Assembly (NCBI GenBank): GCA_020024215.1
Contig: JAHHUC010000053.1
Span: 1 to 14,893, forward strand
DNA: 14,893 nt
From: Oscillospiraceae bacterium
GTDB taxonomy: Bacteria > Bacillota > Clostridia > Oscillospirales > Ruminococcaceae
Direction: 5' to 3'
Shown here: positions 13,526-14,893 of the stretch, piece after piece
Numbering within the stretch: the first letter of the stretch is position 1
Layout of the letters: every line of letters starts with the position of its first letter
The notes under the pieces: generated by a model
The model's input: the letters and a program-made list of their open reading frames with translations, nothing else
What the model was told of the DNA's origin: nothing
Database searches by the model: none
Translations under genes and position numbers: made by a program

Positions 13526-13535
13526 GGTATAATAT
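13507..13535 (+). promoter_or_regulatory. Predicted promoter of the padR operon
   Basis: TTGACA (13507-13512) is followed at 17 bases by TAATAT (13530-13535). An overlapping TATAAT at 13528-13533 gives a 15-base spacer. A run of seven G (13545-13551) just before the ATG serves as the ribosome binding site. Confidence 0.65.
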
Positions 13536-13556
13536 AATAGCATCGGGGGGGATTGT

Positions 13557-13880
13557 ATGAATGCCCAATTTAAAAAGGGAGTGCTGGAGCTTATAGTGCT
13601 GGTTTCAGTGCGGAAAAAGGATATGTACGGATATGAATTGGTGGAGGAGGTTTCCAAGGTCATAGATGTAAATGAGGGGACAATATATCCGCTTTTGAAA
13701 AGGCTCACCAACGAGCATTATTTTGAAACCTACCTTAAAGAATCAAATGAGGGGCCTCCCAGAAAATATTATCACATCACAGCATCAGGAATAATGTATT
13801 CTGAGAAGCTGGAAAGGGATTGGACAGAGTTTTATAAAAAGGTAGAGGATTTTTTACTTAACAGGGGTGATGTGCAATGA
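13557..13880 (+). CDS. PadR-family transcriptional regulator
   Basis: This 107-residue protein is a short PadR-type repressor with a winged helix-turn-helix and a C-terminal dimerisation helix. Family marks are M-Y-G-Y-E-L (23-28), the recognition helix with E-G-T-I-Y-P-L-L-K-R-L (40-50) and the wing P-P-R-K-Y-Y (67-72). The C-terminal helix at about 80-105 is charged and short, as in the subfamily found in front of DUF1700 genes. Its stop overlaps the next ATG in an ATGA, so it is translationally coupled to the DUF1700 gene. Such operons are often linked to envelope stress or cell-surface antimicrobial responses in Bacillota. The signal sensed here is unknown. Confidence 0.93.
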   Translation: MNAQFKKGVLELIVLVSVRKKDMYGYELVEEVSKVIDVNEGTIYPLLKRLTNEHYFETYLKESNEGPPRKYYHITASGIMYSEKLERDWTEFYKKVEDFLLNRGDVQ

Positions 13881-14743
13881 AAAGAGAAGAGTTTTTCAAT
13901 GCTTTGAACGGACGTCTTGAAATGATTGAGAAAAAGGAGCTGGAGGACATTCTGGAGGAATACCGACAGCATATAGATTTGAAAATGCAATCGGGTGTCA
14001 GTGAGGAAGAGGCCATCAAAGACTTTGGAGATGTAAATACCCTTGCTGACGAAATTTTAGAAAGCTATCACATAAGGCTGGATTATGATAAAGGCAGCAA
14101 GAAAATAGGAAAGCAAAGCTATTTTAAAATTGCAAAGCAGCAGATGGGAAAATTCTATGTTTCTTTTTTGGGTGCTTTGTCAAATGCCTGTGCGAGTGTA
14201 AAAGGATTTTTTAAATCAATTTCCGCTTGGCTTTCCAACTTTAAAAATAAAGTTGAGACAAAGGCAAAAAACAGTCAGGAGATAAATTCTGACAGGGAAG
14301 AAAATGCAGGGAAAAAAGAGGAAGGGCGCAATAAAGTAAAGTCTCTTCAGGCAGAAACCAAGTGTATATATAAGGGAACAGGAAGAAGGATAAGTGCATT
14401 GATTATAGATTTAAAGAGATTTTTCCTCTATCTGACAAGACTTTTTGCAAACATATTCATAGTTTGCACAGGAACCTTTGTGGGTGTTTTTTCGGCAATA
14501 GCCCTGTTTTGCTTTGGCTTTTTGACAATTATGCTTGCAGAAGGCTATCCTGTGTGGGGAATAAGCATAGCTGCTTTAGGAGGCTCCTTGTCTCTTTTAA
14601 GCCTTACAGCTCTTATTTTTTCATTCATGCAGACAGATAAGGAAAAGAAAAAGACGGCAGAGCGTGAAAAAAATGAAAATTCAGAGCATTTCATCCCACA
14701 GCAGCAGGAAAATGTTGAGGAGGCAAAGAAAGATGAAAACTAA
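13877..14743 (+). CDS. DUF1700 (HAAS-domain) membrane protein
   Basis: This 288-residue protein starts with a HAAS/DUF1700 domain (1-65): a charged helical bundle with E-x-Y-R-Q-H-I near 28-33 and S-E-E-E-A-I-K-D-F-G-D (42-52). This domain typically meets PadR-type regulators or sigma/anti-sigma partners. A basic amphipathic linker (about 72-185) follows, including a K/E-rich low-complexity part at 125-160 that may form a coil. Two transmembrane segments lie at about 190-220 and 226-251, and a K/E-rich cytoplasmic tail ends the protein. It overlaps the PadR gene by four bases and the next gene by eleven. The linker is longer than in most family members I know. The role is inferred to be membrane sensing or signal relay to PadR. 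Confidence 0.82.
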   Translation: MKREEFFNALNGRLEMIEKKELEDILEEYRQHIDLKMQSGVSEEEAIKDFGDVNTLADEILESYHIRLDYDKGSKKIGKQSYFKIAKQQMGKFYVSFLGALSNACASVKGFFKSISAWLSNFKNKVETKAKNSQEINSDREENAGKKEEGRNKVKSLQAETKCIYKGTGRRISALIIDLKRFFLYLTRLFANIFIVCTGTFVGVFSAIALFCFGFLTIMLAEGYPVWGISIAALGGSLSLLSLTALIFSFMQTDKEKKKTAEREKNENSEHFIPQQQENVEEAKKDEN

Positions 14744-14893
14744 AAGAAAAATACTTGTTGTCATATTGGCTGTGGGAATTTTTATAAGCGGTGCAGGAGC
14801 TGCTGCGGCATTTTTGGATTTTTCATCCTTTAAATACAACGAACAGGTTGTTATAGGGGCTGAAAATTTAAAGGATGCTATACTTTACTATGA
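14733..14893 (+). CDS. Membrane-anchored protein, 3' end cut by window (probable DUF4097-type partner)
   Basis: Only the first 53 codons are in the window. The protein begins M-K-T-K-R-K followed by one hydrophobic segment of about 20 residues rich in Gly/Ala. That is a signal anchor or an uncleaved signal peptide without a lipobox. An F-D-F-S-S-F-K-Y-like stretch follows outside the membrane. In many PadR-DUF1700 operons the third gene encodes a DUF4097 beta-helix-like protein with this layout; that is the best guess from gene order, not from sequence. The ATG overlaps the DUF1700 gene end by eleven bases, and GAGGAGG (14716-14722) gives a strong ribosome binding site. Confidence 0.7.
   Translation, partial: MKTKRKILVVILAVGIFISGAGAAAAFLDFSSFKYNEQVVIGAENLKDAILYY

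Noticed and set aside
1..14893. Insertion sequence, prophage, CRISPR array or tRNA/rRNA gene
   Set aside because: No transposase, integrase or phage-like protein, no regularly spaced direct repeats, and no tRNA- or rRNA-like segment was recognised on either strand.

Overview
The window looks like a low-to-moderate GC chromosomal segment of an anaerobic member of the Clostridia (Bacillota). Supporting signs are strong purine-rich ribosome binding sites, sigma-A type promoters, U-tailed hairpin terminators, a CbiK-type anaerobic tetrapyrrole chelatase, a PadR/DUF1700 envelope-sensing operon and a DUF5714 protein. No insertion sequence, phage gene, tRNA, rRNA or CRISPR array was seen. The gene order suggests several separate small transport and metabolism units.

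Layout. (1) 2-397: end of a GNAT acetyltransferase, then a bidirectional terminator. (2) 471-4935: a divergent metal/tetrapyrrole unit. Leftward run a flavodoxin-like protein, a FecCD permease, a FecE-type ATPase and a substrate-binding lipoprotein, packed with overlaps or tiny gaps. Rightward runs a CbiK-like chelatase. The 275-base region between them has two near-palindromes of the same form, GTTA-N8-TAAC, one just downstream of each predicted promoter, so one repressor may control both arms. (3) 5113-10075: an opine/amino-acid unit. An opine dehydrogenase-like enzyme, a GltS-type sodium/glutamate symporter and an ornithine cyclodeaminase/mu-crystallin family enzyme run leftward. A MurR/RpiR-family regulator is divergent from them. 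(4) 10158-11843: a cysteine-rich DUF5714 protein and a YwaF/TMEM164-like membrane protein, both poorly understood. (5) 12133-13422: a BrnQ branched-chain amino acid:cation symporter with a consensus promoter and a clean terminator. (6) 13557-end: a PadR regulator, a DUF1700/HAAS membrane protein and the start of a membrane-anchored protein cut by the window end. Promoter and operator overlap suggests autoregulation.

Working together. In unit 2, uptake of a chelated metal (heme, another tetrapyrrole or a siderophore), reductive chemistry by the flavodoxin, and metal insertion or removal by the chelatase would form one acquisition pathway; the substrate is not shown by sequence. In unit 3, import by the symporter, cleavage or oxidation by the opine dehydrogenase-like enzyme and further turnover by the cyclodeaminase-like enzyme would form a catabolic route. 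It would be sensed by an RpiR protein whose SIS domain lacks the usual sugar-phosphate loop. Units 2 and 3 are the best candidates for undescribed biology.
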